Shown: in pieces, positions 21,272 through 29,562 of the stretch | Position numbering within the stretch: position 1 is the stretch's first letter | Layout: every line of letters starts with the position of its first letter | From: an uncultured Bacillota bacterium | GTDB taxonomy: Bacteria; Bacillota; Clostridia; Christensenellales; Borkfalkiaceae | Assembly: GCA_949282465.1 (NCBI GenBank) | Contig: CASDPM010000062.1 | Span: forward strand, 1 to 34,943 | Direction: 5' to 3' | Length of the DNA stretch: 34,943 nt | Translations under genes and position numbers: made by a program | The notes under the pieces: generated by a model | Databases searched by the model: none | What the model saw: only the letters and a program-made list of their open reading frames with translations | Told to the model about the DNA's origin: nothing

Positions 21272-23737
21272 TTATAAAACGGTGAAATTATCTCCCAACA
21301 TAACTTTAAGTACCGTTTGCGCGTAAATTCTATGCAAGAAATCGTTGGGGTGATTTATGTTATTTGAGTTGATATCAATAAACTTCTTGCCTAAATCGTA
21401 AACGGCTTTGCTCATAGTGGTCATAGGCGCTAATACAGCGTCCGTACGACCGTTAACTATTTCAACAAGTTGATCTTCAAAATTCGGAACGTTGCCCGTC
21501 CAACCTCTTACGTTGGGGTTGGGTATCATGGGCGAAACGAGAACGAATTCACAGTCGGGGTTAACTGCCTTTAACGAAGATATTATCGTGTTAATAGACG
21601 TGCTATAACTATCAAGCGTAGTAACGGCGTCGTTCATACCGAAAGCGATAATCGCAAGGTCGCATTCGGAAAGTCTGCCTATATTGTTAACACCCCAGTT
21701 TGCGTTAGTTCCACCAACCGCTTTATTTTCTATGGTAACGGTTGCCGACGGATAACGCGCCGAAAGGTATTCGCCAACAAGATCTACGTAAGCGCCCTGC
21801 ATAGGATCGCTCCTTAAACTCTTACTTGAACCTGCGCCAACCGTAATACTATCGCCGATAACGCCTATTCTCAAACTTTCACCGTTATTGAGTTTGTCAA
21901 GTGTTAGTGGCAACTTATCGCTTTGACCTACGGGGATTGCTCCACCGAAATTGTCGCTATGCGTATAGGTAACGCAAATTTGATGACGGTTAGGTTCGGT
22001 TTCCGAATGGAAGAACCATCTACCAAGATACTCACCGCCTAAAACGGGAAGATTAGTAGTCGGTTGTGTAGTTACGTATAACTTGTCTATATTCCAGTAA
22101 TTTATACGGGTGTTTGCCGTAAGGGTAATCTTGTTGCCCGTAATCGTGTAATCTCTGCCTTCTTTATACTGAATACGTCCGTAATAATCAGTAACGGCAA
22201 CGATAGTATCGGGTGTGTGCATTAAGTACGCCGAAGAAGACGCACCTTCAAATGCAACCGTTTCGTTTACTATCAAACTGCTTTCCCAAACGGGCGCCAT
22301 TAAAGTTTTCAAACCGTTTCTCCTTTCGTAAGAAATCCCTAAATCTTTGGGCGCAAACCCGTCGTCGCTCTTTTGCGCAGTACCGCCTGCAACAAAGTTA
22401 CTCTTAACCGTGTAAATCGGTGTAGTAAACCTGCAATACTGACTTATATCGTTGTGATAAGTTTCAAACAAATACGCCTTGACGTCCTTTGGCAACGTGT
22501 AAGAATAATTGCCTTGACCATCGGGTTCTACTGTAACGGTAGTAAATTTCCACGAATGACTATCGTCTTGATTATCGGTAGTGTAAACGAACTTAACGGT
22601 GTCAAATTTTTTAACCGAATAATCTAGCGTAACAACGTCAGCCGTCTGTGTAACACCGTTTATAATAGTCATTTCGTCGCCGTAAATAACGTGTTCAAAG
22701 AATTCGTAAATTTCAGGGGTTTTATTCCAAACGTGGCCGTGCCCTAAATCGCTATGTTGGGCATAGAAGGTTTTGCCTTTTGCAAGCAACGCCGATTTTC
22801 TTCTCGCTTCTACCGAGAAACAATTGTCGTCTATACCCGAAACGAAAAGGGTGGGTTTGGTGTTATACGCTATATACGAAGACGGATCAAACTTGTCAAT
22901 CCACTCTTCCTTATCTTCACCACCGAAGTTGGAAAGATTTGCCCAGTTAGAATCTTCATACAAATAGCCTGCGCCGTATACGGGGGCGAAACAAGCAAAT
23001 CTCTTATCTACGCCAGACGCAAGGTTAGTTGCTACACCACCCCACGAAATACCCGTAATCGCTACAAAGTTAGCGTTTACGTCTGCACGGTTACGCAAAA
23101 TATTGTTAGATAAAATAATATTAGAAACAACGTGGTAAGCCCAAGAATTTTCAGTATCGTTTACCTGGTCGGCAAGCGGACCGTTAGTTTCGGGTGCGCC
23201 ACCTTCGGGGTTAACTACCTTTTGTAAGTTAGCGTCAAGCTGGTTTGAATAAGTATCGAACGCCAAAGCAACGTAACCTTTTTGATTCCACCACTCAACC
23301 CATTCGGTAAATACCTGTCCGCCACCGCCGTGAACTAACACGACTGCGGGATAACCACCTTGTGGCATGGGGAAAACCGAACTGTCAGGCACGCCAACGC
23401 AAGCAAAAACCCAAGTACTATCTAAATTCTTCGGTGCATAACCTACCGATTCAAACTTGAAAAAAGAAAGATTGTCGTTACCGCTTTCAATATCAACCGA
23501 AACCGTTTGCGGATTTGTAGCAAAAAGTTCAGCAGTATTCCACATAAGGTTGGGTTTAACAACGTCTTGCACGGTATAAGGGTTTGCAACTTCTAAATTA
23601 GTGGAAACAGAACTATAAGTTTGCCAACCGTTGTTGTTTGCTAAATCATTAGTGGTATTTGCATTACTACTTGTCTTACAACCGACCGCACCTAGACACA
23701 AAACGGCACTTAATATAACCGACAAAAACTTTTTCAT
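21272..23737 (-). CDS. Two-domain esterase lipoprotein: alpha/beta hydrolase plus SGNH hydrolase
   Basis: 821 aa from ATG 23737, backed by AAGGAGAAAACA. The frame extends to 23944, but that stretch is the regulatory region. A lipoprotein signal peptide MKKFLSVILSAVLCLGAVGC places the lipid on Cys20. Residues ~110-355 are an alpha/beta hydrolase: oxyanion loop VLVHGGGG, nucleophile elbow GISWGG (Ser231), acid near GIDD (303-304), histidine in LGHGHVW (333-335). This resembles acetyl-xylan and related esterases. A beta-rich linker follows. Residues ~622-815 are an SGNH/GDSL hydrolase: GVIGDSITVG (Ser630), VGGTN, FGMND (Asn702), and HPNDFLH with Asp799-x-x-His802. Both active sites look complete. 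It would act outside the membrane, removing acyl groups from glycans. Confidence 0.9.
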   Translation of the reverse strand: MKKFLSVILSAVLCLGAVGCKTSSNANTTNDLANNNGWQTYSSVSTNLEVANPYTVQDVVKPNLMWNTAELFATNPQTVSVDIESGNDNLSFFKFESVGYAPKNLDSTWVFACVGVPDSSVFPMPQGGYPAVVLVHGGGGQVFTEWVEWWNQKGYVALAFDTYSNQLDANLQKVVNPEGGAPETNGPLADQVNDTENSWAYHVVSNIILSNNILRNRADVNANFVAITGISWGGVATNLASGVDKRFACFAPVYGAGYLYEDSNWANLSNFGGEDKEEWIDKFDPSSYIAYNTKPTLFVSGIDDNCFSVEARRKSALLAKGKTFYAQHSDLGHGHVWNKTPEIYEFFEHVIYGDEMTIINGVTQTADVVTLDYSVKKFDTVKFVYTTDNQDDSHSWKFTTVTVEPDGQGNYSYTLPKDVKAYLFETYHNDISQYCRFTTPIYTVKSNFVAGGTAQKSDDGFAPKDLGISYERRNGLKTLMAPVWESSLIVNETVAFEGASSSAYLMHTPDTIVAVTDYYGRIQYKEGRDYTITGNKITLTANTRINYWNIDKLYVTTQPTTNLPVLGGEYLGRWFFHSETEPNRHQICVTYTHSDNFGGAIPVGQSDKLPLTLDKLNNGESLRIGVIGDSITVGAGSSKSLRSDPMQGAYVDLVGEYLSARYPSATVTIENKAVGGTNANWGVNNIGRLSECDLAIIAFGMNDAVTTLDSYSTSINTIISSLKAVNPDCEFVLVSPMIPNPNVRGWTGNVPNFEDQLVEIVNGRTDAVLAPMTTMSKAVYDLGKKFIDINSNNINHPNDFLHRIYAQTVLKVMLGDNFTVL

Positions 23738-23871
23738 TGTTTTCTCCTTAATTTTACTAGAAAAATTCGATATAAAACCCCTTTGTTTTTTACAAAAAAT
23801 ATACAAAATAGTGATAATATACCTATTTTCACCTACAAGCATACAACATTTAAAATGCAATGTCTTCGTAA

Positions 23872-23900
23872 AATCGTAACAATAATTCATACAATCGTAA
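23872..23900 (-). promoter_or_regulatory. Direct repeats, candidate operator of the carbohydrate locus
   Basis: TTACGATT (minus strand) occurs at 23893-23900 and 23872-23879. The copies are exactly 21 bp apart, two helical turns, 135-160 bp upstream of the esterase start. Such spacing is typical of AraC-family sites, but no regulator gene is in the window. The -10 element is not clear. Confidence 0.4.
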
Positions 23901-23936
23901 ACCTCAAAAGGATTATTTATACTTATTTTTTGCAAA

Positions 23937-23972
23937 AAAGACAAAAAGAAACCCCGCTTAAAAAAGTGGGGT
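23937..23972 (-). terminator. Terminator of the rsmI operon
   Basis: A 9-bp stem ACCCCACTT/AAGCGGGGT on the minus strand (one G-U) with a 4-nt loop, followed by a T-rich tract. It lies 17 nt after the rsmI stop and insulates the carbohydrate locus. Confidence 0.85.
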
Positions 23973-23988
23973 GATTTTAATTATTCAG

Positions 23989-24789
23989 TTAGTTTTCGAT
24001 AGTGTATTTATATAAAGAAGACTTAGAAACGCCACGCTCTTTGGCGACCGTTTTTAACGCTTCCTTTTTATCCATGCCCTTTATTATATAATGTTTAATA
24101 TGTTCTTCTTCGGAAAGGGCTAGCAACGGGTTTTCCATACTGCCTTTTTCCACCAAGATTACGTATTCGCCTTTCGGCTCGGATGTTAAGCCCTCTTCCA
24201 AGTTAAAATGCTCTACCCGTTCATGCAGTTTGGTTATCTCTTTTACAGCGCACGCCTTTCTATTCCCTAATCCCTTAAACAAACTTTCAACGTCCTTTTT
24301 AACGTCGTGCGGGGCGGAATAAAAAATAAGCGTGCTATCTAGGTTTTTATATCGTTCTAAAAGTTCTTGACGTTCGGAATTCTTTTCGGGCAAGAACCCT
24401 AAAAAAGTGAACTTGCTACTATCAAACCCCGACAAAATAAGTGCGTTTATAAGCGCGCAAGCACCTGGTACTACCGTATACTCTAAACCTTCCTTGTTTA
24501 ATAGGTCTGCAAGAACGTTACCAGGGTCGGAAATGCACGGCGAGCCTGCATCAGATATAACGGCAATATTTTTGCCGTCCTTTAATTTTTCTATAATCTT
24601 TTCCGCCGTCTTTACTTCGTTAAACTTATGGTAAGCAAAAAGCGGTTTTTTTATATCGTAATGGTTAAGAAGACCAAGCGAGTGCCTTGTATCTTCGCAA
24701 GCAATCTCGTCAACCGACTTTAACACTTCAAGCGCCCTTAAACTTATATCTTTAAGATTGCCTATGGGCGTAGCAACAAAATATAACAT
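23989..24789 (-). CDS. rsmI: 16S rRNA (cytidine-1402-2'-O)-methyltransferase
   Basis: 266 aa with the full RsmI pattern. TPIGNLKDISLRALEVL at the N-terminus is followed by IACEDTRHS and LFAYHKFNE. The SAM-pocket loops VISDAGSPCISDPG and VVPGACALINALILSGF follow. A C-terminal helix-turn segment (LKTVAKERGVSKSSLYKY) is also typical. It methylates the ribose of C1402 in the ribosomal P site. It follows trmN6 with a 9-nt gap, the same order as yabB-yabC in B. subtilis. Confidence 0.95.
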   Translation of the reverse strand: MLYFVATPIGNLKDISLRALEVLKSVDEIACEDTRHSLGLLNHYDIKKPLFAYHKFNEVKTAEKIIEKLKDGKNIAVISDAGSPCISDPGNVLADLLNKEGLEYTVVPGACALINALILSGFDSSKFTFLGFLPEKNSERQELLERYKNLDSTLIFYSAPHDVKKDVESLFKGLGNRKACAVKEITKLHERVEHFNLEEGLTSEPKGEYVILVEKGSMENPLLALSEEEHIKHYIIKGMDKKEALKTVAKERGVSKSSLYKYTIEN

Positions 24790-24798
24790 CTTTAACTC

Positions 24799-25461
24799 CT
24801 AATTAGTAATGGTGTTAAGCACCTTAATCCCTGGCTTTCCGCCTTTTACCCCTTCTATGAGTAAAAGATACGGCTCTTTCCCGCCACCCGAAACCATTTG
24901 TAAGCGTTTAGGTTCGATATTCCTTTTTTTCATTTCGTATATAATTTCCGCAAGTCTATCGGCACGGTGTACTAGGTTAAGTCTTCCACCGAATTTAAGC
25001 GCTTTGGCACAAGCGGAAAGAAGTTCATCAAGGCTTAAACAAACTTCGGATTTACAAACCCTTATGCACTCTTTTTCAGAACCTTCACCACTTTCTTTGG
25101 GCATATAAGGGGGATTGCACACTATAAGCGAAAACCGTTCGTTATACTTACTATCTATATCTTGAAGTTTAACGTTTACTGCGCTGAACTTGTCTGTCAA
25201 ACGGTTATACTCGATACTTTTAAGCGATAATTCATACAACGGCTTTTGCATTTCAAACAAGGTTACGCTATCAATAACGGGGTTTAAGCCGTAAAGATGA
25301 ATACCAACTATTCCGCTACCCGAACAAAAATCGGCAACGACGTCGCCCTTTTTTACCCTTGCGAATTTCGTCAACAAAACGGCGTCCGACGTAAAGTGAT
25401 AAAGTTCGTCGTCTTGATATATTTTAAGACCATTTAAGTTTAAATCTTCAAGTCTTTCCAT
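24799..25461 (-). CDS. trmN6: TrmN6-like SAM-dependent methyltransferase (YfiC/YabB)
   Basis: 220 aa. SAM motif I is VVADFCSGSGIVGIHL, and the adenine-N6 methyltransferase motif is IVCNPPYMP. The N-terminal LNGLKIYQDDELYHFTSDAVLL is characteristic of the YfiC/YabB family, whose E. coli member methylates A37 of tRNA-Val. The ribosome site is AAAGGAATTTT. A strong terminator ends only 10 nt upstream (25471-25508), so expression depends on read-through or a promoter I cannot identify. Confidence 0.88.
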   Translation of the reverse strand: MERLEDLNLNGLKIYQDDELYHFTSDAVLLTKFARVKKGDVVADFCSGSGIVGIHLYGLNPVIDSVTLFEMQKPLYELSLKSIEYNRLTDKFSAVNVKLQDIDSKYNERFSLIVCNPPYMPKESGEGSEKECIRVCKSEVCLSLDELLSACAKALKFGGRLNLVHRADRLAEIIYEMKKRNIEPKRLQMVSGGGKEPYLLLIEGVKGGKPGIKVLNTITN

Positions 25462-25470
25462 AAAATTCCT

Positions 25471-25508
25471 TTAAAAAACCAAGGTGCGACGAACGTCGCA
25501 CCTTGGTT
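25471..25508 (-). terminator. Very strong terminator after the ferredoxin gene
   Basis: A perfect 15-bp stem (AACCAAGGTGCGACG with its complement, 2-nt apparent loop) is followed on the minus strand by six T. The stem spans 25477-25508. Confidence 0.9.
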
Positions 25509-25521
25509 TCAATAGCTTTTC

Positions 25522-25692
25522 TTATTCTTCGGAAATAGCCTCTACGGGGCAACCTTCAGCGCAAGCGCCACAACTCATACATACTTCTGCATCGATAACG
25601 TATTGAGTTTCACCTTCGCTAATAGCACCGCAAGGGCAAGTATCTGCACATGCACCGCAAGAAATGCAAGCGTCACTAATTTTATATGCCAT
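25522..25692 (-). CDS. 2[4Fe-4S] ferredoxin
   Basis: 56 aa from ATG 25692 behind an AGGAGGTAGGATAT ribosome site. Two cluster motifs, CISCGACADTCP and CMSCGACAEGCP, give eight ligand cysteines. An extra cysteine follows the first motif (CPCGAI). This is the classic small clostridial electron carrier for ferredoxin-dependent anaerobic metabolism. It sits between ricT and trmN6, where B. subtilis has yabA, and is followed at once by a strong terminator, which suits a highly expressed single gene. Confidence 0.93.
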   Translation of the reverse strand: MAYKISDACISCGACADTCPCGAISEGETQYVIDAEVCMSCGACAEGCPVEAISEE

Positions 25693-25755
25693 GATATCCT
25701 ACCTCCTGATTTCTTCTTTAATTATTCTATCACAAATATTTTCATTTGTAAACAT

Positions 25756-26652
25756 TTAATCTAAAATTTTCTTAATATCTTCGTCGTCCGTTTCGTCGTC
25801 ATCCGCCGTGGGTTTTCCCTTGCCGTTTTTATCGCCTTTCTTAAACTGCAACTTATCTACGGGGAAATCTTTATACACTTCGCTTCCGTCGGGCTTGCTT
25901 ATTTTTACCTTACTGATAAGTTTAAGCATATCGTTGTTTATAACTACGCCGTCGCCTTCGGGCGTTTTAACCGTTCCGCCGACTTTGGGCATTTTTTTAT
26001 ACACTTCGCTATAATACTCGTTCTCGTATTCCAAGCAACACATAAGCCTGCCACAAAGCCCGCTTATCTTGGACGGGTTAAGGTGAAGCCCTTGCGTCTT
26101 TGCCATCTTGATAGTAACTTTGCCAAATTCCGACATGCAACTACTACAACAACACGGTCTTCCACAAGGCGCGATACCGCCGAGTATCTTGGTTTCGTCC
26201 CTTATACCCACTTGGCGAAGTTCTATGCGCACGTGGAAACGCGACGCCAAGTCCTTTACGAGTTCTCTAAAATCTACCCTACCGTCAGACGTAAAGAAGA
26301 ATACGAGTTTTTTTCCGTCGAAAGAATATTCGCAACCGATAAGTTTCATATCGAGATTATGCTCGGTAATCTTTTCTTGCGCAATCTCCATTGCCTCGGG
26401 AATTTTCTTTTCGTGTTCTTTTATGTTTTTCTCGTCCTTTTCAGTAGCCTTTCTTATAACCTTTTTCAAGGGGTGAACAATATCTTTGTCGTCCACTTCC
26501 TTTACGCCGAAAACGACCGTACCGTATTCAAGCCCCTTTGCCGTTTCGACTATTACACCCGTTTTTTCTTGATACTCTTCGTTATCGAAAGCGGGCGCAA
26601 AATAATATACCTTAGCGGTGTTATTAAATTTTACACCTATGACTTTTGCCAT
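25756..26652 (-). CDS. ricT: RicT (YaaT), PSP1-domain protein
   Basis: 298 aa. The PSP1 domain includes GVIVETAKGLEYGTVVFG and the cysteine-rich region CGRPCCCSSCMSEFGKVTIK, then LSKISGLCGR-like PSKISGLCGRLMCCLEYE. In B. subtilis RicT joins RicA and RicF in an iron-sulfur complex that tunes RNase Y cleavage and phosphorelay signalling. The C-terminus is lysine/aspartate rich. Its start overlaps the holB stop by 16 nt, so they are coupled, matching holB-yaaT in Bacillus. Confidence 0.93.
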   Translation of the reverse strand: MAKVIGVKFNNTAKVYYFAPAFDNEEYQEKTGVIVETAKGLEYGTVVFGVKEVDDKDIVHPLKKVIRKATEKDEKNIKEHEKKIPEAMEIAQEKITEHNLDMKLIGCEYSFDGKKLVFFFTSDGRVDFRELVKDLASRFHVRIELRQVGIRDETKILGGIAPCGRPCCCSSCMSEFGKVTIKMAKTQGLHLNPSKISGLCGRLMCCLEYENEYYSEVYKKMPKVGGTVKTPEGDGVVINNDMLKLISKVKISKPDGSEVYKDFPVDKLQFKKGDKNGKGKPTADDDETDDEDIKKILD

Positions 26653-27620
26653 TTAAATTTTCCCTCCAAAATTTGGAACAGTAACCACTCTAAAAGCATC
26701 CCGTCCCCTGCGTTAAACTTTTTACGTTTATACGCTTCCGTAATTTTATCAAGCGCGTAAATTATAGCGCCTACGCTATATCCCTGCGCCGTTTTGAGTT
26801 TCTCGTACGACGAAAGGTTTTTAATCAAGTCTGCCTTTCCCGAAAACCCTGCAAGCATATCGCGAAGCAATAGTTCGGTTATTGATAAAAACTCGTTCAA
26901 ATCCACCTTTGCGGACGTTATTTTATTTGAATATTTCAAAACTTCACGACTGCTTTTCATATTCACAAGCATATCGACTGCAAGATCGGTTATAAGCGAT
27001 AATTTAGCGTCGCCGTAAAGTGCAATAGCCATGCCAACCGTCCCGTCACCACATGCAATCGCGCCACGAAGTTTGTCCCCGTCGGGGTATTCTTTAATCA
27101 AAGTTTCATAAAGGACTTGGTCGGAATATCCACCGATTTCTATTCTCTTTACCCTAGATTTTACCGTTTGAAGTATAGGAAATTCGCTAGTAGAACCGAT
27201 TAAAATATGAACGTTAGCAGGCGGTTCTTCCAAAGTTTTAAGCAGTTTGTTTTGCACGACTGCACTCATGGTTTGAGCGTTTGTTATCACGAATAACTTT
27301 TTGTCACTTTCAATAGGTTTAATGTAACTTTCTTCTATAAGAAAATTAACGTCGTCGACGGTGACGGTTTCGCCGTTTTTCGGCAAAAATATCACGTCGG
27401 AATAACCGCCTTTCTCAATAAGCCTACAACTGCGACAAATCTTGCAAGCATCTATTTCCTTACACGTGATAAGTTTAGCAAACGCTTTAAGATAATCGGT
27501 AAGATATTCGCCGTCGTGGGCGAGAAGAAAATATGCGTGTGATAATCTGCCGTTTTCTTTGTCGCCTTTAACGATTTTGTAAGCGCCCGTTGTCTTTACG
27601 AGCCCACTTATGTTTGCCAC
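26637..27620 (-). CDS. holB: DNA polymerase III subunit delta'
   Basis: 327 aa clamp-loader subunit. The zinc module has Cys53, 59, 62 and 65 (CKEIDACKICRSC). The sensor region QNKLLKTLEEPPANVHILIGST contains the conserved LLKxLEEPP of delta', and the SRV motif follows (TVKSRVKR). The Walker A region is degenerate, as in other delta' proteins. It lies 2 nt after tmk. With holA at 6434 both non-tau clamp-loader subunits are in this window. Confidence 0.93.
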   Translation of the reverse strand: MANISGLVKTTGAYKIVKGDKENGRLSHAYFLLAHDGEYLTDYLKAFAKLITCKEIDACKICRSCRLIEKGGYSDVIFLPKNGETVTVDDVNFLIEESYIKPIESDKKLFVITNAQTMSAVVQNKLLKTLEEPPANVHILIGSTSEFPILQTVKSRVKRIEIGGYSDQVLYETLIKEYPDGDKLRGAIACGDGTVGMAIALYGDAKLSLITDLAVDMLVNMKSSREVLKYSNKITSAKVDLNEFLSITELLLRDMLAGFSGKADLIKNLSSYEKLKTAQGYSVGAIIYALDKITEAYKRKKFNAGDGMLLEWLLFQILEGKFKWQKS

Positions 27621-27622
27621 CG

Positions 27623-28246
27623 TTAAATTATTCCCCTTTCAATCAAAGCGTTCTTTATCTTTTCATGAGTTTGTTCTTTTGTTCCGCTTGCGTCTATAAC
27701 TATAAATCTATCTTTATACCTTTCGGCAAGTTCTAAATAACCTTGGTAAACCTTACGGTGAAAATCTATACCCGAAAGTTCAAGCCTGTCCGTTTTATCC
27801 ACACCGCCTTTGCGCAAAAACGCTTGTTCGGGCGGTAAGTTCAAAAATACCGTATAGTCGGGCATGAAATTCTTTAAGGCGTAATCGTTAATCTTTTCTA
27901 CAAACTGATAGCCAAGTCCACGAGCCTTACCTTGATAAGCAAGCGAAGAATCAACGAACCTATCGCAAAAAATAAGTTCGCCGTTATCGAGTTTAGGCTT
28001 AATAATTTCGTCGAGAAGTTGCACCCTTGCCGCAGCGTATAAAAGCGCTTCGCACTCGTCGGTCATGGAAACGTTTTTCCCGTCCAAAATAACCTTTCTT
28101 ATTTGCTCGGAAACTTGCGAGCCACCCGGCTCTCTCGTCAAATAGTATTTAATATTGTTTTTGTCAAGATAGTCTTGAAGCATTTTAAGTTGACGGGACT
28201 TGCCAACACCTTCGCAACCCTCAAACGTAATAAATTTACCTTTCAT
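27623..28246 (-). CDS. tmk: Thymidylate kinase
   Basis: 207 aa; phosphorylates dTMP to dTDP. P-loop FEGCEGVGKS (about 8-17), TREPGG near residue 38, the FCDRFVDSSLAYQG block, and the lid region with the DKTDRLE segment. The second residue of the P-loop glycine run is Cys (GCEG rather than GxDG/GIDG), a common variant. It overlaps the upstream decarboxylase-family gene by 11 nt, so translation is coupled. Confidence 0.95.
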   Translation of the reverse strand: MKGKFITFEGCEGVGKSRQLKMLQDYLDKNNIKYYLTREPGGSQVSEQIRKVILDGKNVSMTDECEALLYAAARVQLLDEIIKPKLDNGELIFCDRFVDSSLAYQGKARGLGYQFVEKINDYALKNFMPDYTVFLNLPPEQAFLRKGGVDKTDRLELSGIDFHRKVYQGYLELAERYKDRFIVIDASGTKEQTHEKIKNALIERGII

Positions 28247-29561
28247 TTTCTTCTTTAATAACTTTTATTTTTCCGTCGTTAACACCGAAAACGCCTGCGC
28301 TTTCCGTTAGCAGTTTCACCGTTTCTTTTGTTATTCTCTCTCCTGCGACGACTAATGGATAGCAGGGTGGAAATAACCCTGCGTTTACCGCACTTACTCT
28401 TCCGATAGCATTATCTATCTCTACGTACTCAAACGGACAAGAAAGAGCCTTTAAATAATTTTCCACCTTTTCGCCACGTCTATAAACGGCTGTTTCATAC
28501 TCTTCGTTTGATAGGTTTAACCGCTCAAACGCCCTTTTAAGTTTTCTTAAATCATTTTCACCGTTCGATAGCGAAAACATAAAAAGCAATCTTTTTCCGT
28601 CGTTCATTTCGGCAAAAATGCCATTTTCTTCAAAAAAACGCTCGGCCATATTCACGTTTTTGCCAAATTCAACAACCAACTTAAAGCAGTCGGTATTAGG
28701 CATAACGCTATACCCTAACGACGTTAACTCACGCTTAAAAAGTTCAATCTTTTTGCAAAATTCGGCATATTCTTTTCGTTCGCTATCCGCCTTTTTTACG
28801 CCGTATTCCACCGACGCCAAAATACCGTAGGACGGGCTTGACGTTGAAAAAATGCTTGCGCCTTCAAAAACGCCGTCTATTAACGACCTATCGTTTACCG
28901 AAAGAATTGCGCCTTGGTTTAGCGTGCTTAAAACTTTGTGCACACTATCCACCCAAACGTCGGCAAACCTACCTGCATAAGTATATCCGTCTATAAATGC
29001 GTAATGCCCACCGTGGGCATTGTCAATTAGAAGTTTTTTGTTCCTTTTGTTTAGTAGTTTAGAAACGCCGTCTATATCGAAAGTTCTGCCATAATAATCG
29101 GGGTAGGTAAGTAGCGCACCGATAACGTCAGGATTTTCGTCTATCGCTTTTTCAATCTCGTTTACCGAAACTGTTTCATGTAGACCGTTCTCGTTAATAT
29201 CACCCAAAATTATTGGCTCTATTCCAAAATTTATTAGCGCGTTGTACACGCTTTTATGAGCAGTACGCTCAATGATTATTTTACTGCCTAAATGCTTAAC
29301 GGCGTAAACCATGGCGAAGATTGCCATACTTGCGCCGTCGGAAAGCAGTTTGGATTTTTTTGCGCCCAAAATTAAAGCAACGTCTTTTTCGGCATCTAAT
29401 ACCGCTTGTTCGTTATTAGCGCTTTTAAGTTCGGTTATATCAAGTCTAGCGTCAGAAAAAAGTTTGCAAAATTCTTCGTTTGCCTTATGCCCTGGCATGT
29501 GAAGTCTTACGGGCGTTTTTTTCACATAATCGCCGATTGATTTTAAGATTTTGAATTCCAT
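28236..29561 (-). CDS. Orn/Lys/Arg decarboxylase-family PLP enzyme (YaaO-like)
   Basis: 441 aa fold-type I PLP enzyme. It begins with the family hallmark PVRLHMPGHKANEEF and LDITELKSANN. PLP-site segments are LLIDNAHGGHYAF and the Schiff-base lysine in VDSVHKVLSTLNQGA. The C-terminal domain is the small Orn/Lys/Arg decarboxylase type with ALSCPFEYVEID. It lies next to tmk as yaaO does in Bacillus. Arginine or lysine decarboxylation to polyamines is the family activity; the substrate cannot be read here. No wing domain, so this is the short form. Confidence 0.88.
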   Translation of the reverse strand: MEFKILKSIGDYVKKTPVRLHMPGHKANEEFCKLFSDARLDITELKSANNEQAVLDAEKDVALILGAKKSKLLSDGASMAIFAMVYAVKHLGSKIIIERTAHKSVYNALINFGIEPIILGDINENGLHETVSVNEIEKAIDENPDVIGALLTYPDYYGRTFDIDGVSKLLNKRNKKLLIDNAHGGHYAFIDGYTYAGRFADVWVDSVHKVLSTLNQGAILSVNDRSLIDGVFEGASIFSTSSPSYGILASVEYGVKKADSERKEYAEFCKKIELFKRELTSLGYSVMPNTDCFKLVVEFGKNVNMAERFFEENGIFAEMNDGKRLLFMFSLSNGENDLRKLKRAFERLNLSNEEYETAVYRRGEKVENYLKALSCPFEYVEIDNAIGRVSAVNAGLFPPCYPLVVAGERITKETVKLLTESAGVFGVNDGKIKVIKEENER

Positions 29562-29562
29562 A

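Noticed and set aside
23738-23944. Longer start for the esterase lipoprotein
   Set aside because: The extension covers the intergenic regulatory region and would bury the lipoprotein signal peptide.
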